Shown here: piece after piece, positions 1-9,009 of the stretch
Position numbering within the stretch: position 1 is the first letter of the stretch
Layout of the letters: each line of letters opens with the position of its first letter
From: Allomyces arbusculus
Taxonomy: Eukaryota > Blastocladiomycota > Blastocladiomycetes > Blastocladiales > Blastocladiaceae
Direction of reading: 5' to 3'
Assembly (NCBI GenBank): GCA_027604705.1
Contig: JADHYV010000105.1
Span: forward strand, 1-50,394
Length of the DNA stretch: 50,394 nt
The notes under the pieces: generated by a model
Told to the model about the DNA's origin: nothing
The model's input: only the letters and a program-made list of their open reading frames with translations
Databases searched by the model: none
Position numbers and translations under genes: made by a program

Positions 1-1176
1 CTGGTGGGCACGCTCGCCGATACGTGCAAGGCCAAGAAGGTGCTTGGGTTCGAGGCCGACTACGAGTTCACGCACGAAATGGCCGGCCTGATCCACGACG
101 CGGCCGACCCGGCGAGTTACGTGCGCAAGCCCGAGGTGCAACGCACGATCGAAGCGCACGCGGCGCACCCGTGGCTGCTCCCGCCGGGGATGCTCAAATT
201 CAAGTACGCGCCGCTCGTCAACGATCTCGCGGGTCTGGCCGCCACGCAGGCGCGCGACAAGCAGATCACGGTGATCCCATACCAGCTGGCGTACCGCCCG
301 ATGCTCGAGAACCTGATCTACTCGCTCGTCAAGTACGGCAAGACGCGGCACTATGTTGTGGCCGCCATGGACACGCCCACGCTCGATTCCTGCCTGACCA
401 TGAACTTGCCATGCCTGAACGCGACGTCTTACTCGGCATCGTCCTTCTCGGGCGAAGTGATTGCTGGACAAGGTGACGGGTGGGCGCTCATTTCCTGGAT
501 CAAGCCGCGCGTCGTCGACGCCCTTCTGCGGCTCGGGTACGCTGTGCACTTGACCGATACCGACATTGCCTACGTGCGCGATGTGTGGCCGTCGTACATG
601 CAATGGATGGACGCGGTCGATGCCGACTTGGCGGCCACGTTCGAACCGTCGTGGCCAATCAACACGGGCAACTACATTGCCCGCCCGACGCCGACGACGC
701 TCAACTTCTTCAAGGAGTACCTGGCGATCGGCGAGCGCGACCCGCGGATCCCGGACCAGCGCGCGTTCGGGATGGCGCTCGGGTCGCACGGCGGCATGTG
801 CCAGTCGCGCGACGCCTGCGCAGCCCTGAAACGCGACGGCAAACTCGCGTTGCGCGACTACTCGTCGATTTTCGGCCGCCATTCCGTCTGCCCGCGCGAC
901 TCGCTCGACCTGTGTGCGCCGAACGTGCTCTACGTGCACCCGATCTGCATGTCCGGCCAGGAAGTGAAAAAGCGCAAAATGATTCAGCTGAACGTCTGGT
1001 TCATGCGGGAAGTGTGCCCCGCCGGCGCCGGCGAGGACCCGGCGTTGCGCAAGGGCGAGTGTATCGGGGTCCCGTCCAAGATGCTGAGTGACCGTAGCGC
1101 GGGGTTGCCGGAACCGAGGTACCCGGCCGACGAGCGCGCGTGTTTCGGGACGGTCGCGCAGCTGACTGCGCATTGA
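1..1176 (+). CDS. GT77-like nucleotide-diphospho-sugar transferase (5' truncated by window edge)
   Basis: The frame is open to base 1 with no convincing ATG, so the true start and any N-terminal membrane anchor lie outside the window; 391 codons are visible. The middle of the protein matches the nucleotide-diphospho-sugar transferase fold of the GT77 type. It has a donor-sugar/metal DxD motif in HLTDTDIAYVRD (about residues 184-186), followed by INTGNYIARPTP and PDQRAFG, which correspond to the NTGF-xxRxTP and DQxxFN blocks of that family. Known members are Golgi or ER type II enzymes that add sugars to glycoproteins or wall glycans, so a role in protein or wall glycosylation is likely. Donor and acceptor cannot be read from sequence. 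No intron is needed in the visible part. The next gene on the same strand is 1.7 kb away. The family is fairly sure and the substrate unknown. Confidence 0.75.
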   Translation: MVGTLADTCKAKKVLGFEADYEFTHEMAGLIHDAADPASYVRKPEVQRTIEAHAAHPWLLPPGMLKFKYAPLVNDLAGLAATQARDKQITVIPYQLAYRPMLENLIYSLVKYGKTRHYVVAAMDTPTLDSCLTMNLPCLNATSYSASSFSGEVIAGQGDGWALISWIKPRVVDALLRLGYAVHLTDTDIAYVRDVWPSYMQWMDAVDADLAATFEPSWPINTGNYIARPTPTTLNFFKEYLAIGERDPRIPDQRAFGMALGSHGGMCQSRDACAALKRDGKLALRDYSSIFGRHSVCPRDSLDLCAPNVLYVHPICMSGQEVKKRKMIQLNVWFMREVCPAGAGEDPALRKGECIGVPSKMLSDRSAGLPEPRYPADERACFGTVAQLTAH

Positions 1177-2841
1177 TCGTGCGCGTGATGCACGGACCAT
1201 GTTGCGTGTTTGAGCGGCCGCGCGCGCGGCCCCGGCTTTGTCGTTCGTTGTTGCCGCCCGGTTTATTTGCTTCTGTGAGTGGGCTGGGTCGCGCCGGGGC
1301 CGGGTGTTCTTTTTTAGCGGTGCGCGCGGCCACATGGTACCTGTTGAGTGTCTTTTCGTTCACTGTCAATCCGTTTTCTCTACCATATCCATCCACCACA
1401 ATGCATGCACCGTCGATTCATTGCCGCCGTTGGATTGATTGTATAAAGTTTGGAAAAGATGCAGAAAGGCGCGAGCGACACTCTCCACCCAAATCGAGCG
1501 TGCGCGACGACGATGGCGGAGAGGGTTGCCGATGTGCAGGACAGATGCCCGGTCAAAGTCGCGCCACTCTCTGTCGACGCGCGAATCGCCATTGAAACGA
1601 CGAATTATGCCCGGCACAGACGGTTGCGCGCCGGGCGGTTGGACGACTGGGCCGAGCCACACAGGAGCAGTTGAAGGGACGAATTGTGGGGCCTGGCTCG
1701 GCAGAAGCTGGTCAACCTGAGGGCCTGTGAGAGCACGCGATTTTTGCGACGTGTCGAGGAACTGAGGCCCCAAGCCCCACCGTGTGCGTTCCAATGTTAA
1801 TTCTGCTCGGACGAACGTGATGGGCATGCGCTCAGGTCCGCAGGAAGGAGCGGGTTCATGGAACTGGCAGTCAGTCGGTGGAGTGATCAGAAAGTGATTG
1901 TGGCCACCTTCAGGTAAGCCCCATATGCTTTGTCACGTCGGCACCCTCGAACGCGTTTCAATCGACAGATTTTGATGTTTACGACGACATTGCTGCTTTC
2001 TCCACTGACAGACGTTTCCGCCCGACAAGGACAACCACTGCCCATGACCAGTGGTTGTACAGTATGCTTCTCCACCCAGCAAGTGCGCCGCCGTCCCAAT
2101 GCGGCACCGTCCTTCCACGCCGGCGCCGCTATTTTATACTCTTTGTTGTTCTTTTCCACCTGAAACCACCTGTTGGAGTTGCGAGGACGTCCCTCCACCA
2201 CCGCTGCGCGATCGGGGGACTGCCGCGAAAACTGTGACTTGGAAATTCGCTTTGCCAGCATCTGTATTCCTCCAATTCCCAATCCAGACGCGCGCTCTAC
2301 TGCCCCCAGGTCGCACGCACCGCTTCAGGGATCCGGGGCCATGAGTTAACGCGCCTTGACTGATCCATGTCCTGCGCGGTCTCAGCATCTCGAAACAATG
2401 TGCGCGGCGCGCCAAGCTGTCGCGTCAACTCAACAATTGGAGCTTGGCTGCGCCGCATCACCGGATCATGATGGCCGCGCGCGCGCTGCCACGAGAGTGG
2501 CCGCCGCCCCCAGATCGAACTGACACCGCCGCTGCTGTGCGCCCGCACACATGTGCGCGCGTCGTTCCCTGCCTTTGCGCGGTCGAGCACGTCGGGCCGT
2601 CGTCACCAGTTGTCGTCGCGTCATCGTCGGGCCCCCCCCCCCCCCCCCTCCCCTATGCGACGCGCGTGTCCGTGTAAGCTCGCCGCGCGCCGTCAGCTCC
2701 TCTCCTTAAGCTGCTCCCCGAACGTGGTCCATCTCCCTCGCCTCTGTCCATCCCGTTCCGCGCACACGCGAGCCCGATCCCCGACCAGCACCTCAAGCTC
2801 TCCACCACCACCACCCACCGCCACCCACCTCCACTCCCACC
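1177..2841. other. Intergenic region, no supported gene
   Basis: This 1.7 kb stretch holds only short, mutually overlapping open frames without family motifs. It contains a 17-base C run at 2632-2648 and, near its right end, a pyrimidine-rich CCACC-rich leader that probably forms the promoter and 5' UTR of the secreted protein gene. A 26-nt segment (1880-1905) resembles part of an intron of the ABCC gene. Confidence 0.6.
2632..2648. repeat. 17-nt homopolymer C run
   Basis: Seventeen consecutive C residues, then T and four more C, upstream of the secreted-protein start. The opposite strand is G-rich. Such runs are often mis-sized in assemblies, so the exact length is uncertain. Confidence 0.9.
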
Positions 2842-3446
2842 ATGACGCGCACCACAACCTTCCTCCTCGCGCTCCTCGCCGTGCTGGCCGTGCTCACGGC
2901 CTCCACGGCGTCGCCTGTGCACGACATTCACGACCTGCGCGTTACCGACGACACCGACGTCGATGGCGATGACGGTCTCCGCGCGGGCGCCAAGAAGGGC
3001 AAGGGCGGCGGCAAGGGCGGCAAGGGCGGTGGCAAGAAGTACAAGTCGCCGACGTGCTGGTACGTCGTTGCCCCTGATTTGGCTCGGCCGATTGCTTGGA
3101 TGGTGGGCGGCGCCGTGGATGTGTGATGCTCCTTTCCGCGATTCGAGTGCTGACCATGTCATGCCGTGCCGTGCCGTGCCGTGCCGCCCCACTCCTGACC
3201 AACCGACCAAACAACCGGGTATGTAGGTATTCGCCAAATGGGGACCAGCACTGCAGCCAGTGCTACCGGAAGCGCAATGGCGATTACTGGTGCAAGAAGC
3301 CAGGCGAGTGCTACTACGACAGCGGCCTGTATTTCTGTCCCGAGTGCCCGCGCGACCCGTGGATCGACGAGTCGTGCAACTACGGGCCCCAGTCCAGCAA
3401 GCCCAAGTCGCCGGCCGAAGGGTTCAAGGCGTCCAAGGCGATGTAG
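2842..3446 (+). CDS. Small secreted cysteine-rich protein (2 exons)
   Basis: Exons 2842-3059 and 3227-3446 join in phase to give 145 aa; the intron is GTACGT...TAG, 167 nt, and the join restores a Trp codon. The ATG lies in a CCCACCATGAC context. Residues 1-24 are a clear signal peptide (TTTFLLALLAVLAVL core, then an STASP cleavage-like site). An acidic stretch (DDTDVDGDDG) and a Lys/Gly linker (KKGKGGGKGGKGGGKK) follow, then a compact domain rich in Cys, Tyr and Trp with motifs TCWYSPNGDQHC, CYRKRNGDYWC, GECYY and FCPECP. Its nine or so Cys suggest disulfides. I do not recognise the family. An extracellular or wall-associated role is inferred only from the signal peptide and Cys content. The intron falls almost exactly between the linker and the Cys domain and contains a TGCCG microsatellite. 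Confidence 0.72.
3162..3186 (+). repeat. (TGCCG)5 microsatellite inside an intron
   Basis: Five perfect copies of TGCCG lie inside the single intron of the secreted Cys-rich protein gene, about 40 nt before its 3' splice site. Confidence 0.9.
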
Positions 3447-4340
3447 GCGCGCAGCGCCAAGGGGGCTGTCAAGTTATTGCGGGTCGTTGCGGGCTGCGCC
3501 CGCCGAGTTTGTTCTTTTGTGTGCTTGCGGGGGGTTATGACGTGAGGTCGCTCGAGATTTTGTTGTTTCTCTTCAGTTCTGCGAGTTGTTTCGTGTTGGT
3601 GATGACGGTAACGTTGGCCTTGGCCTTGTGCGCGCCGCGTGGTGGCCGGCCAGGAGAGAATTTGTCTTTGTCGATAATCCATCTGTGACGGCCGTGTCTT
3701 TTGGACACGCGCATTTTGTTTTGCTCTGTGATAGGGAGAGCACGCAATGCATGGGCACTCGTACATCGATACACGCTGCCCATCAGCTCAGAGATCAGAC
3801 CGCACTGAACGGCTAGACGCCCCGCCAATATATCGAGCGTTGGTTGATGCCGATTGAGGCACGGACAAAGAGTCTCCCTGTTGTCCTGAATCAAATAAGT
3901 ATTCATCAGTCGATCTGGTTCGCGGCACTGGTCGGATGCGCTTGGCGCAAATAAAGTCAATCGCACTGCTCACCCATGGCGCGTCATCTCCTGAGCGAAC
4001 GGGACGATTACCGGACGCGGCTCTGCGGGGATTTGTTGCCACCCATGAAAAGATTCAACGAAGCCTTGAGCTCTTGCCCGTTGTGAAGTACGTGCATGCC
4101 CGCGCTCCAGCTCATTGTGGCTGTTTTGTTTCCAAACCAAATTGACACCTGAAGGAAGGACCATGCTACACACAAACCGATATTTGCAATTCTATGAATG
4201 CCACTCAGAAGGCCAGACGACCAAGCGATCGAAGCTAACACGTTCGCCGTCGTGGCAGCGCGTGCGCGTCGGCCAGGAACCCGCCCGGCCTCCACAATCA
4301 TCGCCGCGCCACGCGCCGAGAGTCGAATCGACCAGGCGAC
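3447..4340. other. Convergent intergenic region, no supported gene
   Basis: Nearly 0.9 kb between the 3' ends of the secreted-protein gene and the CAP-Gly gene. Short frames are present but none has recognisable motifs. A CAAATAAAG sequence near 3948 could be a polyadenylation signal; otherwise I see nothing specific. Confidence 0.5.
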
Positions 4341-6806
4341 TTACTCCACTTCGAGCGCGACCGTGGGTGCGTCCGGTGGCGACGCGGGCAGCGGCACTTC
4401 CCACGGCTCTACGGGCACCGTCCCTTCCACCTGCGCTTTCAAACCGGCTGTGGCCTCTTCCAACACCGCGGGCTTCACCGTCTCGTCCGTCGGCGGCGTC
4501 ACGAGCCCGTCGTCTGATACTCGCCGCCTCGCCATCCGCGGACTCGTCACCTGGTTCTGCTGTTGCTGCTGCTGCTGCTGAACCGACTGCATCGCCGCAA
4601 CCCACCCCTGCAACCGCGCCACCTCCACCTCAAACGCGGCACGATCATGCTCGGCATCCGCGCGCCTCGCCTCGGCATCTTCCGCCCTCCGGCGATCCTG
4701 TGCAGCCTCCTCCCTCGCAGCCATACACTCCTGCTCGGCGCGCGCCGCCCTCTCTTCCGCATCCCGCGCGGTCACCGAATGCGCGGCCAGCTGGACCTGC
4801 AACGCCGCCAACTGATCGGCCTGTGCGCGGACTGTCGCCTCGAGCTGCGCATTCGCGCGCCGCGCCGCGTCCAGCGCTGCCTCGAGTTCCAGCACTTTCG
4901 CGGCGGTCCCACCGCCGGGAGCGACGTGGTCGGCGACCGCGCGCGCCGACGCATCGAGCACGACCGACGTCGCGGTGCCAATCGACGACGCAATCGACGT
5001 CGGGCGCGAACCGAACACGCGCGCCGCGGGGGTGGGAGACCCGTCAGCGCGCGCGCGGGGTAGGCCAGCAGGTGCCGCCTGCTGTTGCGCGCGGTGCAGC
5101 CGGCGCCGCTCGAGGAGCGATCCGGACGTGCGTGAGCTCGAACCCGCCGAGGAGGTCGACGAGACGGTCGCGGGACCCGTAGCCACGGGACTCCCGTGCC
5201 GCCGGAGGCCCGAGATCGGGGTGGATGCGCGCACGATCGCGTCGGCGTAGGACTCGCCTGCGGCAGGGACGACGGGTGCGGTGGCTGCAGCGAGAAGGAG
5301 GTGTGCCATGCGGTGTTGTGGCGAGGCCGCGGGGTTCGGGTCGGCGTGATTACTGCTGCTGTGCGAGCTTGATGACATGGATGCGGACACATGAGCATTG
5401 CCGCCGCCGCGGTGGCCGCCGCGGTGGCCGCCGCGGTCGACGAGCGGCGTTTTCATGGTCGGGGCGGGCGGAGTCAACGGGCGCGGCGAGTTGGGCTGCG
5501 CGGCGGTCGACATGGCCGCATCGTCCTCGTCGTCCTCGATCGGGAGCATGGAGTCCGTCTCGGTCGTAGCTGCAGGTGGCAAAGTCGGTTCAGGCTCCGG
5601 CGAGGGCTCGGGTTCCGGCGACCCGGGTGCCGAGAACACTGACTGGGTCGGAGACATGCCGAGGTATGGCACGTCGGCAAGCGACTGCGCGAGTCCCGGC
5701 GGCAAAATCGACAGAGTCAGCCGTTTCGAGGGTGCGATTGGCATCGCTGCAGGCTCGGGTGCGGCATCGTAGTCGAGTGGGAGGAGCGACCCTTTGCGGT
5801 CCAGGTTGGGTAAGAACGATTCCGGGTCCGGTTCCGCGGGTTCAATCGAGTGCACTTCGTCGTCGTCGGCGAATCTCACGGTCGCGTGCGGCGGCGACGC
5901 CGTGTACCGCGGCACCGACGGGACGGGGGGAGGTGGGGTCTGCGATGCATGCGCGCGCTGCAGTGCGAGGCGCGCCATGACGGGCGACTTGCTCGCGAGC
6001 CGTTGCCGTGGTGGTCCGGTACTGCTCGAGCGGCTCGATGAGCGGCCCACGGTGGGGATCGGCGTCGTCACGTTCGCCGACGCGGCAGTGTTCGAAGCCG
6101 ACGACCGCGAGGATGCGGTCGAACCAGACGAGAGCCGATGCGGTGGAGTTGTGACAGGTAAATGGTGCAATGGCGAGGGCCCGTGCACGGCCATGGCCGC
6201 GGCCGACCTACGCTCCGTGAGGGCCGGGGTCCCGTGACGTGTGGGCAATGCCGGCGTTGACGCGGCCGACCGCAACGGCGTCCCCGTCCGCGCGATCATC
6301 GGCGTCCCAGTACGCGCGAGCTGCGGGAGCGGTGGGACAGGCGGTGGAGCCGGCCCAGGTGTACGGCTTCTGCGCGGCGGTGCTGCACTCGCTCCCGTCG
6401 TGGACGACGGTCCGGGCGTGCGCGACCGGCGCACTGGCGGCGGAGGAGCCATATCGTACGGATCGTCGTCGGCATGGTCAGCACGGTCGGCATGGCCATG
6501 GCCATGGTCGTCGATGAGCACAATACGGTCGGCGGGCACAAACAGGCCCGACCGCGGCGCGCAGACAAAGTACTGCACGCCGTCGACAGCGCCCGAGTTC
6601 TTCCCGGTACCGCGCGCGTCGAGCTCGATGCCGGCCCAGGTGCCCTCGCGGAAGTGGGTCGCGCCGAGGTACTTGAGCGTGCCGGCGGCGTGGTTGGCGG
6701 CGGGGACCCGGACGCGCGCGCCGACGGCGAGTGCTGAGGGCGGGCGCGCGTGGGAGCGGGCAGGGGCCGCCGCGTAGTGCGGGAAGTCGTGGGCAAGGCC
6801 GAGCAT
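4341..6806 (-). CDS. CAP-Gly domain coiled-coil microtubule-binding protein
   Basis: A single uninterrupted frame of 821 aa starts at an ATG in a CACCACCATGC context. Residues about 27-97 are a CAP-Gly domain: VGARVRV, GTLKYLGATHFREGTWAGIEL, then the groove motif GKNSG (68-72; the usual form is GKNDG) and GVQYF, ending GLFVPADRIVLI. A long Pro/Ser/Thr-rich, probably disordered region follows, with repeated RSRTPGP-type stretches. A heptad-like coiled coil (about residues 635-750: LELEAALDAARRANAQLEA and on) precedes a polyglutamine tract. CLIP-170/Bik1 and p150Glued proteins have this order of CAP-Gly, basic Ser/Pro linker and coiled coil, and bind microtubule plus ends and EEY/F tails. No zinc knuckle is visible at the C terminus, so this is a CLIP-like rather than a full CLIP-170 protein. 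The family is confident. Confidence 0.87.
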   Translation of the reverse strand: MLGLAHDFPHYAAAPARSHARPPSALAVGARVRVPAANHAAGTLKYLGATHFREGTWAGIELDARGTGKNSGAVDGVQYFVCAPRSGLFVPADRIVLIDDHGHGHADRADHADDDPYDMAPPPPVRRSRTPGPSSTTGASAAPPRRSRTPGPAPPPVPPLPQLARTGTPMIARTGTPLRSAASTPALPTRHGTPALTERRSAAAMAVHGPSPLHHLPVTTPPHRLSSGSTASSRSSASNTAASANVTTPIPTVGRSSSRSSSTGPPRQRLASKSPVMARLALQRAHASQTPPPPVPSVPRYTASPPHATVRFADDDEVHSIEPAEPDPESFLPNLDRKGSLLPLDYDAAPEPAAMPIAPSKRLTLSILPPGLAQSLADVPYLGMSPTQSVFSAPGSPEPEPSPEPEPTLPPAATTETDSMLPIEDDEDDAAMSTAAQPNSPRPLTPPAPTMKTPLVDRGGHRGGHRGGGNAHVSASMSSSSHSSSNHADPNPAASPQHRMAHLLLAAATAPVVPAAGESYADAIVRASTPISGLRRHGSPVATGPATVSSTSSAGSSSRTSGSLLERRRLHRAQQQAAPAGLPRARADGSPTPAARVFGSRPTSIASSIGTATSVVLDASARAVADHVAPGGGTAAKVLELEAALDAARRANAQLEATVRAQADQLAALQVQLAAHSVTARDAEERAARAEQECMAAREEAAQDRRRAEDAEARRADAEHDRAAFEVEVARLQGWVAAMQSVQQQQQQQQNQVTSPRMARRRVSDDGLVTPPTDETVKPAVLEEATAGLKAQVEGTVPVEPWEVPLPASPPDAPTVALEVE
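4558..4581 (-). repeat. CAG/CTG codon repeat (polyGln tract)
   Basis: An imperfect run of CTG/TTG triplets on the + strand encodes eight or so consecutive Gln near the end of the coiled coil of the CAP-Gly protein. Confidence 0.85.
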
Positions 6807-6956
6807 GGTGGTGCGCGGCGATGCAGTGTCGACGACGTCGTGGATGTGGTCGATGGTGGCGGCGTTTGCTCGTGTGCAGTCAGCCGGCGGCGGCCAGGCA
6901 GATGGAGAGCCAGCGCGCGTAGCACGTGACGAGCTGCAGACGTCTGCCCCTCACCG

Positions 6957-6987
6957 CCCTGCACCCGCCCTGCACCCGCCCTGCACC
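6957..6987 (-). repeat. 11-bp tandem repeat upstream of the CAP-Gly gene
   Basis: CCCTGCACCCG occurs 2.8 times in tandem, about 150 nt upstream of the CAP-Gly start codon, in its 5' UTR or promoter. Confidence 0.85.
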
Positions 6988-7034
6988 TCATCGTCGTCGA
7001 CGTCGACGCAGCGCCGGAGGGCGCACCGCGACCA

Positions 7035-7066
7035 ACCTGCACTGCGGCCGACCTGCACTGCGACCG
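7035..7066 (-). repeat. 16-bp tandem duplication upstream of the CAP-Gly gene
   Basis: ACCTGCACTGCGGCCG is followed directly by a copy with one change. Together with the 11-bp repeat just downstream, it shows local slippage in the CAP-Gly 5' region. Confidence 0.85.
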
Positions 7067-7229
7067 ACCCACCGCACCGTGATCACGACCTTGTTTCTTG
7101 GTTTGCATGTTATCGAGAGTGACAATTTTTTTCCACGGTCAGCAGCAGGTTGGTGGTCTCGACTTCTTTCAACATGCGCACGCGTGCGTGTCGACAGGCG
7201 GGTGGCACGGGCGGTATGGGATGTCCAGT

Positions 7230-8700
7230 TTAGCTTTGACTAGGTGGGAGAATGCACTCGACTCCTTTTTCACTATGCTTGCATATCAACTAGCGGTATG
7301 CAGGCAACTTGAACTCAGGGGCTTGAACATGACCATCTCAATACACTGATCGGCTGTTCTGTAATGCGTGCATCAACAGCTGGCGTGTGGCACAGTTTTG
7401 GGATAGCCAGCTGCAAGTCAGCTTGACATTCTCGACCTTTTCCATGTTGTGCACTGCCCAAGCAGCGCGATTTTGGGTTTGGCCATAAGCTGCTTGACAA
7501 GCTCAACCATGCTATGGATTCAGGTCAGATGGTGTGCAACAACTAGAGGAGCCAGTGACATGTGTGTGCACCTGCCACTGCTAGTGCTCCCTGCTTCAAG
7601 TTGCTGTGCTAAATGCCACTGTGCCTTTCTTCACCTTCTCCACCTGTTGAACTATTTGACCACCAAATACTTGCAGGAAGGAGATGAAGTTAGGGGTGGA
7701 TGGTGCACAGCCCTCAGCACCAAGGGGGCTCACCTTGGCCATGTGTGTGTGGCACTTAGCCACAAGAATGTGCTGTTTGTGGTGAGAGAGGACATGGTTT
7801 GGATGCCATTTTGTTGTGTTTCATTTACGTTTGGCCAAGCTGTCTTCTTCCATGTGCCATGGCTGCATGGCTGTGCAACTGATTAGGTGGCTGTTGGCTG
7901 CATGAGCCAGATGTGTGTGCTTGAATGCTTGCTCTGCACCACTCAACCACCAGCAGCATCATGTCCACCAGCATCTGGATATCCTCCAAAAACGTCGGTT
8001 GAGGTAGGCCTTGGGTATGGGAGGCCCTCTAACTGTCATTTCTCTGCTCCTTTAGTGCCCCAGGTGGGTGCAAGGGAGTGGGAGATGGCAGCAGTGATCC
8101 TTGGGAGAGGCATGAGAGGAGACTTGCACAAGTCTCTTGCAGCAGATTGCAGCTGAGCAAAATGCAACAGCCTGGCCAAGACCCATCAGAGTTCAGAGAC
8201 CTTGACCCAGGGCCAACTGCTTCCAGGCTCATCGACCACCATGCCTAGGAGCAGCAAGCAGGTTGAGCACTCTCAAGGAGCCAGTGGAACTTTGTGTGTG
8301 GTAGGGTGTACTGCAGCACTGGATGTAACTGGGCAGGGGGGATTTGAAACCACCCCTGAAGCAAGCCAATGGGGCGCACAGGGCGCAGATCGACCTGAGC
8401 GTTCACAAGGAGTTGTTATATGGTGCATTGTGATGGCACACCAACTCTCAGCTTGCTGCTCAAAAGTCGTGTTGTATTGCTTGTGCACAGAATACTGTCA
8501 TTGGGACAGAAAGATGACATGTTCACTGGGTGGCGCAGAACCAAATCCATATTATGGGGTAGTCAACAGTTCTGATTTCCTGCTGATTTTCTATTGCAAG
8601 TGCACCTCTTGCAGTGGCAGCAACCAGGTCCAACCAGGTCTGACCAGGCTGCGCCACGACTTTGAGAGAGCCGAGTGGAGATCCGACCGACAGCGTTGGT
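7230..8700. mobile_element. CpG-depleted island, probable decayed repetitive DNA (family unknown)
   Basis: Base composition changes sharply from the flanking genes: A+T rises, TG/CA steps dominate, and CpG nearly vanishes. I count about four CpG in 7561-8340, whereas the adjacent genes have two or three per 60 nt. Medium open frames on the + strand (7449-7886, 7887-8156, 8202-8708) are rich in Cys, His, Leu and Val but carry no motif I can assign. CpG loss with TG/CA gain is the usual mark of methylated, deaminated repeats. Family and ends cannot be set by eye; no terminal repeat was found. Confidence 0.5.
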
Positions 8701-9009
8701 GCTGCTGATCTGATCTCTTTGGTGATCTCTTTTTTTTGTGCCACTGTTCGAGGGTTCGCGCCAGCACACTTGAGCTGCGAGACGCGCCGTGATTTTGCAG
8801 CAAAGAGGCGCGAGACAGCGTGAAGACGGTCACGCTACAGTCATAAGGCGCCACATCACCATGTCTTTCCAAACATCGCATCCTCTTGCGCTCGCTCACT
8901 GACACCCAAGTTCCCAACACAGACTGCCACAAGCAGCTGCGTGCAACCCGCGGGCAACCCACCGAGCCGAGACCTCGCCATAACAACCATCTCGTGCCCG
9001 ACACCCACC

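Noticed and set aside
1366-1827. 153-codon minus-strand frame in the first intergenic region
   Set aside because: No motif, no good start context, and overlapping frames of similar length on both strands, as expected for GC-rich DNA.
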